DNA of 64,000 bases from NCBI GenBank assembly GCA_009782405.1, contig WRJC01000006.1, forward strand, positions 1 to 64,000. Reading direction: 5' to 3'. Numbering within the stretch: position 1 is the stretch's first letter; every line of letters begins with the position of its first letter. A program made the position numbers and the translations under genes. This DNA is from Oscillospiraceae bacterium. Its GTDB lineage: Bacteria > Bacillota_A > Clostridia > Oscillospirales > WRJC01. This document shows, in pieces, positions 8,604-16,688 of this stretch. The notes beneath the pieces are model-generated. The model was not told the origin of the DNA. It did no database searches and saw nothing but the letters and a program-made list of their open reading frames with translations.

Positions 8604-9299
8604 ATGGCCAAAAAAGGAAAGAGATACCGCGAGCTTCTCAAGCTTGTGGACAAAACGAGACTATATGAACCCGAAGACGCGCTGAACCTTTCGAAAGAAA
8701 CGGCGAAGGCGAAGTTCGACGAAACGATAGAGCTGCACTTGAAGCTCGGCGTCGATTCGAGGCACGCAGACCAGCAAGTCAGGGGAGCGGTGGTGCTTCC
8801 CCACGGGACGGGCAAAACAGTCAGGACGCTCGTGTTCGCCAAAGGCGACAAGGCAAAAGAAGCCGAGACCGCAGGCTCCGATTTCGTGGGGGCGGAGGAT
8901 CTCGTCGCGAAGATACAAAACGAAAACTGGTTCGACTACGAAGTGATAATCGCCACGCCCGACATGATGGGCACGCTGGGCCGTTTGGGGAAACTTCTCG
9001 GGCCCAAGGGCCTCATGCCCAACCCGAAAGCGGGCACTGTGACCACGGACATAGAAAGGGCGGTCAAAGAGGCGAAAGCGGGCAAAATCGAATACAGGCT
9101 CGACAAGACGAACATAATCCACTGCCCGATAGGCAAGGCTTCGTTTGAGGGCGAAAAACTGAGGGAAAATTTCGAAACTCTGGTGGGCGCGGTGATAAAG
9201 GCGAAACCCGCGGCCGCCAAGGGCACATATATACGGAGTTGCACGGTGGCTTCTTCGATGGGTCCGGGCATAAAGATAAACTCGGCTAAATTGGGCTGA
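8604..9299 (+). CDS. rplA: 50S ribosomal protein L1
   Basis: 231 residues, matching typical L1. It begins [15 protein letters not shown] and shows the conserved [16 protein letters not shown] and VLPHGTGK segments, [14 protein letters not shown] and a C terminus with [10 protein letters not shown]. It forms the L1 stalk and probably represses its own operon through the leader at 8070. ATG 8604 is chosen because the GGAGGT box directly abuts the other in-frame ATG at 8595. Unusually, rplJ and rplL do not follow; a tRNA gene does. Confidence 0.96.
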   Translation: MAKKGKRYRELLKLVDKTRLYEPEDALNLSKETAKAKFDETIELHLKLGVDSRHADQQVRGAVVLPHGTGKTVRTLVFAKGDKAKEAETAGSDFVGAEDLVAKIQNENWFDYEVIIATPDMMGTLGRLGKLLGPKGLMPNPKAGTVTTDIERAVKEAKAGKIEYRLDKTNIIHCPIGKASFEGEKLRENFETLVGAVIKAKPAAAKGTYIRSCTVASSMGPGIKINSAKLG

Positions 9300-9307
9300 T
9301 TTGACAG

Positions 9308-9338
9308 AATCGAAAAATTATTTTGACTTTTTTCGATT
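9308..9338 (+). terminator. Possible weak terminator after rplA
   Basis: A 10-bp inverted repeat AATCGAAAAA / TTTTTCGATT with an 11-nt loop starts nine bases after the rplA stop and ends in a short T run. It is AT-rich, so termination may be partial. Confidence 0.45.
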
Positions 9339-9344
9339 TTGCTG

Positions 9345-9373
9345 TTGACAGGTAGCTTTTTTTGTGGTACAAT
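9345..9373 (+). promoter_or_regulatory. Promoter of the tRNA-Tyr gene
   Basis: TTGACA (9345-9350), a 17-bp spacer and TACAAT (9368-9373) lie 30 bp before the tRNA start. Confidence 0.75.
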
Positions 9374-9402
9374 ATCAATTGTCGCAAAAGAAGCACCTTT
9401 AA

Positions 9403-9488
9403 GGGAGAGTTCCCGAGCGGCCAAAGGGAGCAGACTGTAAATCTGTTGTCGCACGACTACGGTGGTTCGAATCCACCCTCTCCCACCA
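9403..9488 (+). tRNA. tRNA-Tyr (anticodon GTA)
   Basis: 86-nt class II tRNA. The acceptor arm GGGAGAG pairs with CTCTCCC, the anticodon loop CTGTAAA (9435-9441) carries GTA, there is a long variable arm, and the T arm is GGTGG-TTCGAAT-CCACC. A discriminator A and a genomically encoded CCA end the gene. It has its own promoter and is followed by a strong terminator. Confidence 0.95.
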
Positions 9489-9500
9489 CCAATAAGCCTG

Positions 9501-9535
9501 GGCCTGCGCTTTTTAGCGCAGGCCTGATGTTTTTA
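9501..9535 (+). terminator. Intrinsic terminator after tRNA-Tyr
   Basis: A 10-bp perfect GC-rich stem, GGCCTGCGCT and AGCGCAGGCC with a TTTT loop (9501-9524), is followed by TGATGTTTTT. Confidence 0.85.
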
Positions 9536-9563
9536 CTCGGAATTTATAGGAGCGTGTGTTTTT

Positions 9564-11093
9564 ATGTATAGGCAGAAATTATTTAAAACGGCATTTGCAT
9601 TCCTTGCCGCCGCTTTGCTTTTGCTTGTGTCCGCCATTTCCGGAGCGTGCGGGAAAGAAGGAGAAAAAACAAAAGACGGCGACAATCCGAATGCGGGCGA
9701 CAACGCGGATCCGGCAAATCAAAAAGGCCCGGATGAGCCGGATTTGCCTCCGGAAACCGATATGGGCGGAAAAACCTTCACGGCGCTCGGCTATACGGGC
9801 TGGGGCGGCGATGAAATCAAGGAGGACATCGCCTGCGAGGAGCAAACGGGAGATCCGATCAACGACGCCGCTTTCGAGAGAAAAATCAAAATCGAGCAGC
9901 GCTACAACTGCCAAATCAAAGTGGTGAACGCGGACGACCACAACGACGCAGTGGACAGAATCCGGACGGCTGTGCTTGCCGGCGACGATTCCTACGATTT
10001 CGCGGTGACGGCCTGCGCGAATTTTGCCACGCTGCTCACCGGCGATTTTCTGACAGACTTCAAAAATTTTCTTTGCATAGACATGGGCAAGCCGTACTGG
10101 GACAAAAATTTTTATGACTCCATGTCGATATTGGGCAAAAATTTCGCCGCGAGCGGCGACATATCCAAAAGAAGGCTGCAATGCGTCTGGATCATGTGCT
10201 TCAACAAAAATATGATAAGCGCAAACGAGTTAGAGTCGCCGTATGAGCTCGTCAAAAACGGGGATTGGACATACGGAAAAATGAACGAAATGGCAAAAAA
10301 GGTCGCCAAAGACTTGAACGGGGACGGAAAAATGACGCGCGAAGAAGATTTGTGGGGCATAAACTACACGGGCGACACGATCATGGGGATAATAAACTGC
10401 AGCGGCGTGAAATTGGCCGAAATAAATTCAAGCGGAATGCCCGAGCTGACCGTCGGGAGTGAAACCAATTTGGAAAAATTGATGCGCATATATACGGATA
10501 TGAGGGACAACACATACGCCATAGACACCCTGTTCAAATCCGGAGGGGGAGTCACGGGCCTCAACGACACATTGATTTTTTCGGAAGGCCGCTGCCTGTT
10601 TTTAGCCTGCGCCACGCACAACATAAAATCTGCGGAGGGACAGCCTTCGCTGAGGGAAATGGAAGTGGATTTCGGAATAATCCCCTACCCGAAATGGGAC
10701 AAGGCGCAGGAAAGCTATATGCCGCACACGGCGGGCAATTACCATCCGGCGATAAGCGTGCCGCGCACCAGCGGCGATTTGGAAAATACGGGGATAATTC
10801 TCGAAGCCATGGCATACGAGGGAATGAAAACGCTTGTCCCGGCATTCTATGAGAGCCTGCTCAAGACAAAGACGGCGAGAGATGACGAATCCTCCGAAAT
10901 GATAGACTATATTTTCGGCAATTTGAGCTACGACATCGGCAATATGTATAATTTCGGGGGGATTGGCGGCATTTTCGGATATGAAATGTCCACGAACATG
11001 AGGGCGAACATAGTTTCGCAGATCGAAAAAAACTCCGGCGTTTGGGAAAAGGCCATAAACGACATAATCGAAGCGATAGAAAACGGAAATTAA
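9564..11093 (+). CDS. Solute-binding lipoprotein, paralog 2 of 5
   Basis: 509 residues with a lipoprotein signal peptide (lipobox SGAC, Cys29), an acidic linker, and the shared features of this family: MGGKTFTALGY, TGDPINDAAFERK, the DLNGDGKMTREEDLWG calcium-loop-like motif and IIPYPKWDKAQESY. The spacing and order match paralogs 1, 3, 4 and 5. No transport permease is adjacent. The start has a TAGGAG box 11 bp upstream. No separate promoter was found, so expression may come from readthrough of the tRNA terminator. The next gene begins 4 bp after its stop, implying translational coupling to a TetM-like GTPase, an unusual partnership. Confidence 0.75.
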   Translation: MYRQKLFKTAFAFLAAALLLLVSAISGACGKEGEKTKDGDNPNAGDNADPANQKGPDEPDLPPETDMGGKTFTALGYTGWGGDEIKEDIACEEQTGDPINDAAFERKIKIEQRYNCQIKVVNADDHNDAVDRIRTAVLAGDDSYDFAVTACANFATLLTGDFLTDFKNFLCIDMGKPYWDKNFYDSMSILGKNFAASGDISKRRLQCVWIMCFNKNMISANELESPYELVKNGDWTYGKMNEMAKKVAKDLNGDGKMTREEDLWGINYTGDTIMGIINCSGVKLAEINSSGMPELTVGSETNLEKLMRIYTDMRDNTYAIDTLFKSGGGVTGLNDTLIFSEGRCLFLACATHNIKSAEGQPSLREMEVDFGIIPYPKWDKAQESYMPHTAGNYHPAISVPRTSGDLENTGIILEAMAYEGMKTLVPAFYESLLKTKTARDDESSEMIDYIFGNLSYDIGNMYNFGGIGGIFGYEMSTNMRANIVSQIEKNSGVWEKAINDIIEAIENGN

Positions 11094-11097
11094 ACGC

Positions 11098-13017
11098 ATG
11101 ATGAAAGTTGTCAATCTCGGGATACTGGCGCACGTGGATGCGGGCAAAACCACGCTGTCCGAGCGCATGCTGTATGTCTCCGGGGCGGTGAGGAGCCTTG
11201 GAGGCGTGGATATGGGCAATGCGCACATGGACAACATGGAAATCGAGCGCGAACGGGGCATTTCCGTCAAATCCAGTTCGGCGCAGCTCATATGGGGCGA
11301 AGCCGCGGTGAATGTCATCGACACTCCCGGCCACATGGAATTCGGAGGAGAAGTGGAGCGGTCGCTATGCGCGCTTGACAACGCCGTGCTGGTGGTTTCC
11401 GCAGTCGAGGGAGTGCAGCCCCAAACGGAAACGATATGGAAAGCTTTGTCGGAACTGAAAATACCGGCGATGTTTTACATAAACAAAACGGATGCGGCCG
11501 GGGCGGATGTAGGGCGCGTCCTGGGGCACATAAACGAACGTTTCAAAATCGCCCCGCTGTTTTTTGATTCCCTTTCGCTCGGAGAAGCGGTTGCCGAGCG
11601 TCTCGCGGAAAACGACGAAGAGTTGTTTGAAAGTTACATGGAAAGCGGATTGAAAGCCTTTTCGCCGCATGAAAAATTTATCGGATGCCTGAAGAAGCAA
11701 TACGCGGCGCGCGTGATTTTTCCCGCAGTGGCCGGTTCTGCTCTCGGAAAAAATGAAGACGACCGCAGCGTCGCAAAACTTTTGGACTTGATATCCCAAA
11801 TCGGCGCGGCTGCGGCGGGGGATCCAAACGGGGAACTCGGGGGGATAGTGTATAAAATCGAACACAGCAAATCCCTTGGAAGGATCGCCCATATGAGGCT
11901 CTTTAACGGGAGCGCGGCCGTAAGGGGGACAATTTACAGCGAAACCAAAAAAACCGAAGAAAAAATCACCCAGATAAAAAAATACGACGGGGTGAAGCTG
12001 AAAGATTCGCCGATTTTGTCCTCGGGGGAAATCGGGATAGTTTGCGGGCTTTCGGGCGCGTCTGTGGGCGATATATACGGGAACGGCAAATTTGTGCGGC
12101 AAGGGTACAAAATGACCACTCCGCTCATTTCAGTGCGCGTATTGCCGGATGGCGAGGATCGGTATCCGGAATTGGTGGAAGCAACAAGCGAGCTTTTCGC
12201 GGAAGACCCGCTATTAGACATGGTGTGGGTGAAAGAGGAGCGCGAACTCGTCATCGCGGTCACGGGGCTCATCCAAATGGAAATACTCGCGAACATTTAC
12301 AAAAAGCGCTTTGGGCTCGAGGTCAAGCTTATTGAACCCTCGATCATATACAAGGAAACAATAGACAAGCCCGGCTATGGGTTTGAAGCCTACACGATGC
12401 CCAAGCCCTGTTGGGCCGTACTGAAATTTTTGATGGAGCCTTTGCCCAGGGGAAGCGGCTATGAATTTGTCAACAAGACGCGCACCGAGCAGATACTCGA
12501 ACGGTATATCTCGCAAGTGCGGCAGGCGCTTCCGGAAGCCTTGAAGCAAGGACCGAAGGGTTTCGAGGCCACAGACATAAAATTCACGCTCGTGGACGGC
12601 GAATCGCACGTGATGCACACGCACCCGCTCGATTTCATCGTGGCCACCCCGATGGCGGTGATGAACGGGCTGGCGCAAATCGGGACGATACTTCTCGAGC
12701 CGATCTTGAAATTTAAAATAGAGGCCGAAGAAAATCTGAGCGGCAAAATTATCGGCGAAATCCTTGCCATGAGGGGGACTTTTGAGCCTCCGGCCATAAA
12801 AAACGGGCAGTTTATAATCGAGGGCCTGTACCCTCTCGCAACCTCGCTGAAATTCCCGGAACGATTCGCCGCGCTCACTTCGGGGCGCGCCCGGCTGCAT
12901 TCGGAATTTTACGGCTACGAAAAATGCCCGCCGGGCGTCGAGGCATGCAGGCCTTACCGGGGCATAAGCCCGCTTGACCGGGCCAAATACATCCTGCGCG
13001 TCCGCCACGCGCTGTAA
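11098..13017 (+). CDS. TetM-like translational GTPase (ribosomal protection protein family)
   Basis: 639 residues, the normal size for the Tet(M)/Tet(O) family. The G domain has AHVDAGKTT (residues 11-19), RERGIS, DTPGH (75-79) and NKTD (129-132), followed by EF-G-like domains and a C terminus with CRPYRGISPLDRAKYIL. These proteins resemble EF-G, and true members dislodge tetracycline from the ribosome. Here the domain IV tip that carries the drug-displacing loop in Tet(M) reads around THPLDFIVATP rather than the classical SPVSTP-type loop, so I do not claim tetracycline resistance. It follows the lipoprotein stop by 4 bp. Alternative: an intrinsic ribosome factor of unknown role. Confidence 0.82.
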   Translation: MMKVVNLGILAHVDAGKTTLSERMLYVSGAVRSLGGVDMGNAHMDNMEIERERGISVKSSSAQLIWGEAAVNVIDTPGHMEFGGEVERSLCALDNAVLVVSAVEGVQPQTETIWKALSELKIPAMFYINKTDAAGADVGRVLGHINERFKIAPLFFDSLSLGEAVAERLAENDEELFESYMESGLKAFSPHEKFIGCLKKQYAARVIFPAVAGSALGKNEDDRSVAKLLDLISQIGAAAAGDPNGELGGIVYKIEHSKSLGRIAHMRLFNGSAAVRGTIYSETKKTEEKITQIKKYDGVKLKDSPILSSGEIGIVCGLSGASVGDIYGNGKFVRQGYKMTTPLISVRVLPDGEDRYPELVEATSELFAEDPLLDMVWVKEERELVIAVTGLIQMEILANIYKKRFGLEVKLIEPSIIYKETIDKPGYGFEAYTMPKPCWAVLKFLMEPLPRGSGYEFVNKTRTEQILERYISQVRQALPEALKQGPKGFEATDIKFTLVDGESHVMHTHPLDFIVATPMAVMNGLAQIGTILLEPILKFKIEAEENLSGKIIGEILAMRGTFEPPAIKNGQFIIEGLYPLATSLKFPERFAALTSGRARLHSEFYGYEKCPPGVEACRPYRGISPLDRAKYILRVRHAL

Positions 13018-13042
13018 TATTTTTTTGAATATCGGAAAAATG

Positions 13043-13071
13043 TTGAAAATAATTTGTATATGTAGTATAAT
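13043..13071 (+). promoter_or_regulatory. Promoter of the sortase gene
   Basis: TTGAAA (13043-13048), a 17-bp spacer and TATAAT (13066-13071), 42 bp upstream of the sortase ATG. Confidence 0.72.
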
Positions 13072-13112
13072 ATCGTGTAAAGAAGATGAAAGCGACGTAA
13101 AGGCGCAATATA

Positions 13113-14051
13113 ATGAATAAAATGAAATTTATCGCCAAAATGGCATTGTCCTTCACGCTCATGGCCTGCTTGATCGCGCTGGTTGCGCTGCAAGTGGAAC
13201 CCCATCCCGAAGGCCCGCAAAGCGAACCGCCGGAAATCGCTCCGGTGACAAAAGCCCAAATCGTTTTGGAAACCGCAGACGAAACAAAACCTTCCGCGAC
13301 GGAACCGCCCCGAGAAGCGACGGAGACGACGGCGACGGAGCCGGAAACTGCGGAAATAACAACAAAAGCGGCCGAAACCGAAGCCGTCGAAACGACCAAC
13401 CCGCCCGCAAAAGCCAAAAGGGAATACCAAATCCAATTCGACCGGCTGAGGGGGATATATTCAAACGAAGACATAATCGGGATAGTGAAAATACCCGGCA
13501 CGGTGGTGTACTACCCGGTGGCGCACCACGACGCAAACAACGAATATTATTTGGAGCGGAACCTGTACAAAAACAAAAGCTCGGCAGGATCGATTTGCCT
13601 CGATTACGAAAACAGCGTGGACAGGCGCGACCCCAACACGGTTTTGTACGGGCACCAAATGTATTCAAATTCGATGTTCCACACGATTAGCTATTATGCC
13701 GACAAGAATTTTTTCGAAGCGCACCGTTATGTCATTTTCAACACGATATACGAGGACAATGTATGGGAAGTGTTCGCCTTTTTCAAAACGGACGTGTCCT
13801 TCAACTATATAAAAGTGTTTTTCAGGTCGGAGCGCGATTTTTTGGAGCTTGCGGCCCAGATGAAATCGAGGTCGCTGTACGATACCGGCATAGAAATAAA
13901 AGAGGGGGACAGGATATTGACGCTTTCTACCTGCACGAACATAGAACAGGACACGCGATATGTGCTGGTTGCGAGAATGGTCAAAAACAAAAGCGAAATA
14001 CCGGAAGAAATAGCCGAACTGATGAAAAGCGCGGCGATGGATTTCAAGTGA
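13113..14051 (+). CDS. Class B-like sortase with Thr/Glu-rich stalk
   Basis: 312 residues: an N-terminal membrane anchor (about residues 7-27), a linker rich in Thr, Glu, Ala and Pro to about residue 103, then a sortase domain. The catalytic His lies in LYGHQM (His181), Cys in LTLSTC (Cys274), and the Arg of the triad in DTRYVLVAR (Arg282). DYENSVDRRDPNTVLYGHQM resembles class B sortases. It would attach proteins carrying a sorting signal to peptidoglycan or build pili. A possible substrate in the window is the protein at 22320-23276, which has a TGD plus membrane helix plus Lys/Arg tail. The regulator gene downstream starts 42 bp later. Confidence 0.88.
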   Translation: MNKMKFIAKMALSFTLMACLIALVALQVEPHPEGPQSEPPEIAPVTKAQIVLETADETKPSATEPPREATETTATEPETAEITTKAAETEAVETTNPPAKAKREYQIQFDRLRGIYSNEDIIGIVKIPGTVVYYPVAHHDANNEYYLERNLYKNKSSAGSICLDYENSVDRRDPNTVLYGHQMYSNSMFHTISYYADKNFFEAHRYVIFNTIYEDNVWEVFAFFKTDVSFNYIKVFFRSERDFLELAAQMKSRSLYDTGIEIKEGDRILTLSTCTNIEQDTRYVLVARMVKNKSEIPEEIAELMKSAAMDFK

Positions 14052-14093
14052 GAAATCGCAAGGTCATAAACAATGGGGAAGGGGATAAGTTGA

Positions 14094-15356
14094 ATGGAAA
14101 GTACAAATGCGGAATTTTTCGCGGCGAATGCGGCGGGCGGCGATTATCTTTTTCACATATACACGCTCGGCAGGTTCGAGATATATTCGAAAGGCGTCAG
14201 GATAACCGAAACCAGCAAACGCTCCATACGCGTCTGGAACCTTTTCAAATATATATTGTCGCACAGGAACAAAATGCTGTCCGTCGGCGAGCTCATCGAT
14301 GTTTTGTGGGGAGAGGACGGCTGCGAAAACCCCGAAAAAGCGCTGCAGAACTTGATTTACCGCCTGAGGCACTATCTTTCGGTGAATGTCAAAGCGGATG
14401 ACTTGATATTGTTCAACCAGGGCTGCTACAAATGGAACGAAAAATTTCCCGTCTGGGTCGACTGCGACTCGATGAGCGATTACATCGATAGGGGCAAAGA
14501 ACTCATGAAAACGTCGCCGTACAATGCGAGGCAATGTTTCGAAAAGGCGATAGAACTGTACAACGGCGATTTTTTGGGAGACATCATATACGACATCTGG
14601 GTACTGCCGATAAGGACAAAGTACAAAAAAATATATTCGGACTGCGTGGCGCTGTTTTTGGAACTTTTGGACGGGGCTGGGGACTATGAAGCGGTCGTCA
14701 GGGTTTGCAACGAATTTTTTTGCCATGAGTTTTTGGACGAAAAAAACAACTTGTTTTTTTTGAAGGCTCTGGTTTCGCTGGGCAGGAAGCAGGAAGCGCA
14801 GAAGCATTACGAAATGATGGCGGAGATGATGTACAGGGAACTCGGGGTGAACCCCTCGTACAGTTTTGCAGACGTGCTTAAGCAGACAAAGGAAATATCG
14901 GCAAAAACCGAGAATGCAAATATCGATTTGGCGTTTGTGAACAGCATCCTGTGGAAAGACGAAAGGACCCAGGGCGCTTTCCAGTGCGACAAGGACACAT
15001 TTTTGGCCATAAGCAAAATCATGCTGAGAAACCTGGAACGGAGCGGGCTTTCGATCATGATGGTGCTCGCCACTTTCGACGAAGACGGCTCGCCGGATGG
15101 GCAGATGGTCGAAGAGGGCGGACACATGGCCAATGTGATCGAAGAGACGCGCAAGCGGTTCGTGCAGGCTTTCAGGCGGGGCGACGCGGTTTGTCACTGG
15201 AATCCAAAACAGATTCTCATAATGCTGACAAACCTGACTTTCGAGGACGCGGAAACAGCGATGAAGCGCATAAACATAAAAATCCAAGACGAGATATTGA
15301 AAGGCCGTTATGGGATAGGGTATAAAATAATCCCGCTGGAACATGAAATCATATGA
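14094..15356 (+). CDS. SARP-type transcriptional regulator with BTAD domain and degenerate cyclase-like tail
   Basis: 420 residues. Residues ~15-100 form a winged-helix DNA-binding domain (FKYILSHRNKMLSVGELIDVLW, NLIYRLRHYL), and ~115-265 a bacterial transcriptional activation domain made of helical repeats (YNGDFLGDI, KKIYSDCVALFLELL). The last ~120 residues show the alternating pattern of a GGDEF/nucleotide-cyclase fold (LSIMMVLATFD, FRRGDAVCHWNPKQILIMLTN) but without the GGDEF motif, so catalysis is unlikely and this part may be a sensor. It probably controls the neighbouring sortase or the small genes after it. A longer open frame on the opposite strand has no recognisable features. Confidence 0.8.
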   Translation: MESTNAEFFAANAAGGDYLFHIYTLGRFEIYSKGVRITETSKRSIRVWNLFKYILSHRNKMLSVGELIDVLWGEDGCENPEKALQNLIYRLRHYLSVNVKADDLILFNQGCYKWNEKFPVWVDCDSMSDYIDRGKELMKTSPYNARQCFEKAIELYNGDFLGDIIYDIWVLPIRTKYKKIYSDCVALFLELLDGAGDYEAVVRVCNEFFCHEFLDEKNNLFFLKALVSLGRKQEAQKHYEMMAEMMYRELGVNPSYSFADVLKQTKEISAKTENANIDLAFVNSILWKDERTQGAFQCDKDTFLAISKIMLRNLERSGLSIMMVLATFDEDGSPDGQMVEEGGHMANVIEETRKRFVQAFRRGDAVCHWNPKQILIMLTNLTFEDAETAMKRINIKIQDEILKGRYGIGYKIIPLEHEII

Positions 15357-15408
15357 TTTGCGCATATAATTTATGTACGCATATAATTTACGAAGGAAGA
15401 CGAAAAAA

Positions 15409-15660
15409 ATGGATGGCAAAAAAAACATCGGGCGCGCCGCCGCGAAAAAGACGCGGACCCAAAAGAGAAACCTCTCGGAATTTGAAATAAAGCTGAAAAA
15501 CGCCGGCGGAACCCTCGCCGGGGGCCGGGTTACCTGCGTTTGGGACGGCGCCACGTGGGAATTTTCCGACGTGAACGAATTGATGAGGTTCATCGAGGAG
15601 CAATGCGACCTCGTTTGGTATCCGCAGTCGCAGAGAAAACTGCGCGGTTGGGACGTGTAA
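15409..15660 (+). CDS. Small basic protein of unknown function
   Basis: 83 residues. A Lys/Arg-rich N-terminal third is followed by a compact region with VTCVWDGATWEF, NELMRFIEEQ and LRGWDV. I do not recognise a named family. The same Trp-x-Gly ... Phe-x-Ser ... Glu-Leu-Met-Arg pattern occurs in the next gene, so the two may be paralogs. ATG 15409 is preceded by GAAGGAAGA with good spacing; an ATG 12 codons upstream lacks one. It lies 52 bp after the SARP regulator gene and is likely cotranscribed. Confidence 0.6.
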   Translation: MDGKKNIGRAAAKKTRTQKRNLSEFEIKLKNAGGTLAGGRVTCVWDGATWEFSDVNELMRFIEEQCDLVWYPQSQRKLRGWDV

Positions 15661-15693
15661 CGGGCGTGAAAATAAATCAGGGAGGAAAGTTGT

Positions 15694-15906
15694 ATGAATA
15701 CGGAAAACACATTTTTGGTAAAAATAAAATATAGGCAAAATTCAAGCTGGCAGGGCAGCGTGCAATGGGTGGAAGCGGGGAAAACGCAAAATTTCAAAAG
15801 CTGCCTCGAACTTATGAGGCTCATGGATATGGCTGTCACTTCGTCGGATGAACGAGCGGAAAATAAGTTGCCCGACGATGGCGAAGGGCAAAATTCGGAA
15901 AAATAG
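15694..15906 (+). CDS. Small protein similar in pattern to its upstream neighbour
   Basis: 70 residues: FLVKIKYRQNSSWQGSVQW, then NFKSCLELMRLMDMAV, then an acidic tail. The WQG...W and F-x-S-x-x-E-L-M-R motifs mirror those in the 83-residue protein 33 bp upstream. An AGGGAGGAAAG box precedes the ATG, supporting translation. The function is unknown. The pair follows a SARP-type regulator and may be part of the same regulatory unit. Confidence 0.62.
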   Translation: MNTENTFLVKIKYRQNSSWQGSVQWVEAGKTQNFKSCLELMRLMDMAVTSSDERAENKLPDDGEGQNSEK

Positions 15907-15956
15907 GCGGCAAATATGAACATATTATTAATTTATGTAATATTTTTTTGTTTTTG

Positions 15957-15985
15957 TTGACATTTGCCTAAATAACTGATATACT
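15957..15985 (+). promoter_or_regulatory. Promoter of the zinc-ribbon gene at 16062
   Basis: TTGACA (15957-15962), a 17-bp spacer and TATACT (15980-15985). Confidence 0.75.
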
Positions 15986-16061
15986 GTTTAGTGTTGATAA
16001 TTCGAAAGGATTGTCAATGTAGTGTATATTAAATTTTTAAACCAAAAGCGAGGTATTATCA

Positions 16062-16337
16062 ATGTATCAAGACAAAACTATCGTATGCAAAGACTGCGGG
16101 CAAGATTTTATCTTCACGGTCGGGGAACAAGAATTTTATGCGGAGAGAGGCTTCCAGAACGAGCCCCAAAGATGCAAAAATTGCCGCGACTCGAGAAAAA
16201 GCGCCGGCAAATCCCAAAAGGAAATGCATGTAACCACTTGCGCAAGCTGCGGGAAAGAAGCGAGAGTGCCTTTCTTGCCCAGCTCGGACAGACCCGTTTA
16301 CTGCAGCGAGTGTTTCGCGCAGATGAAACAAAGCTGA
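16062..16337 (+). CDS. Zinc-ribbon protein with two CxxC pairs of pairs
   Basis: 91 residues. The N-terminal half carries CKDCGQDFIFTVGEQEFY followed by RCKNCRDSR, a common Bacillota zinc-ribbon arrangement; the C-terminal half has TCASCGKEARVPF and VYCSECF. Eight Cys could bind two zinc ions. Such proteins are widespread in Clostridia but have no assigned role; RNA or DNA binding is plausible. It has its own promoter and an ATG preceded by GAGGTATTATCA. Confidence 0.75.
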   Translation: MYQDKTIVCKDCGQDFIFTVGEQEFYAERGFQNEPQRCKNCRDSRKSAGKSQKEMHVTTCASCGKEARVPFLPSSDRPVYCSECFAQMKQS

Positions 16338-16407
16338 TTTTTGCTTATTTAAATGTTGCGGTTATAATAATTTGCCGGGTTTATTTGTGAAGGTAAACAT
16401 ATCTGCG

Positions 16408-16431
16408 CCCGAAAAATTCGGGATGGTTTTT
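16408..16431 (+). terminator. Possible terminator after the zinc-ribbon gene
   Basis: A 6-bp stem CCCGAA/TTCGGG with an AAA loop, followed by ATGGTTTTT. It is short, 70 bp downstream of the stop. Confidence 0.5.
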
Positions 16432-16499
16432 GATACGTATAATATTTTCAAGTAGGCATCTTATTTGTAAATTGGTAAAATTTTTAAGCAGGAACGAAG

Positions 16500-16538
16500 C
16501 GGAGGCTGTATGTAAGCATACATACGGCCTCCGTTTTT
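16500..16538 (+). terminator. Strong intrinsic terminator
   Basis: A long imperfect stem, CGGAGGC...GTATGT against ACATAC...GCCTCCG (16500-16533), is followed by TTTTT. It lies 160 bp beyond the nearest gene stop and could end a short transcript begun near a TATAAT at 16438. The rest of 16338-16688 holds no coding sequence that I can see. Confidence 0.75.
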
Positions 16539-16609
16539 GCGCGAAAGGCCTCAAAAGTAAACAAATATTTAACAAATGTAATATAAAATAAAAATTTTTT
16601 ATTTTTTTG

Positions 16610-16638
16610 TTGCATTTTTTATTTTTATGTTGTATAAT
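16610..16638 (+). promoter_or_regulatory. Promoter of the Cys-rich protein gene
   Basis: TTGCAT (16610-16615), a 17-bp T-rich spacer and TATAAT (16633-16638), about 50 bp before the ATG at 16689. Confidence 0.65.
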
Positions 16639-16688
16639 ATTATATGATAAATAGTATTAAATTTTAATTCAATAATTGGAGGTATATC

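Noticed and set aside
11098..13017. Calling the TetM-like GTPase a tetracycline resistance gene
   Set aside because: The loop that displaces the drug in Tet(M) is not conserved, so resistance cannot be claimed from sequence.
14064..15923. A long open frame on the minus strand opposite the SARP regulator
   Set aside because: It has no recognisable domain, an unnatural Phe/His/Arg-rich composition and lies antisense to a gene with clear DNA-binding and BTAD domains.
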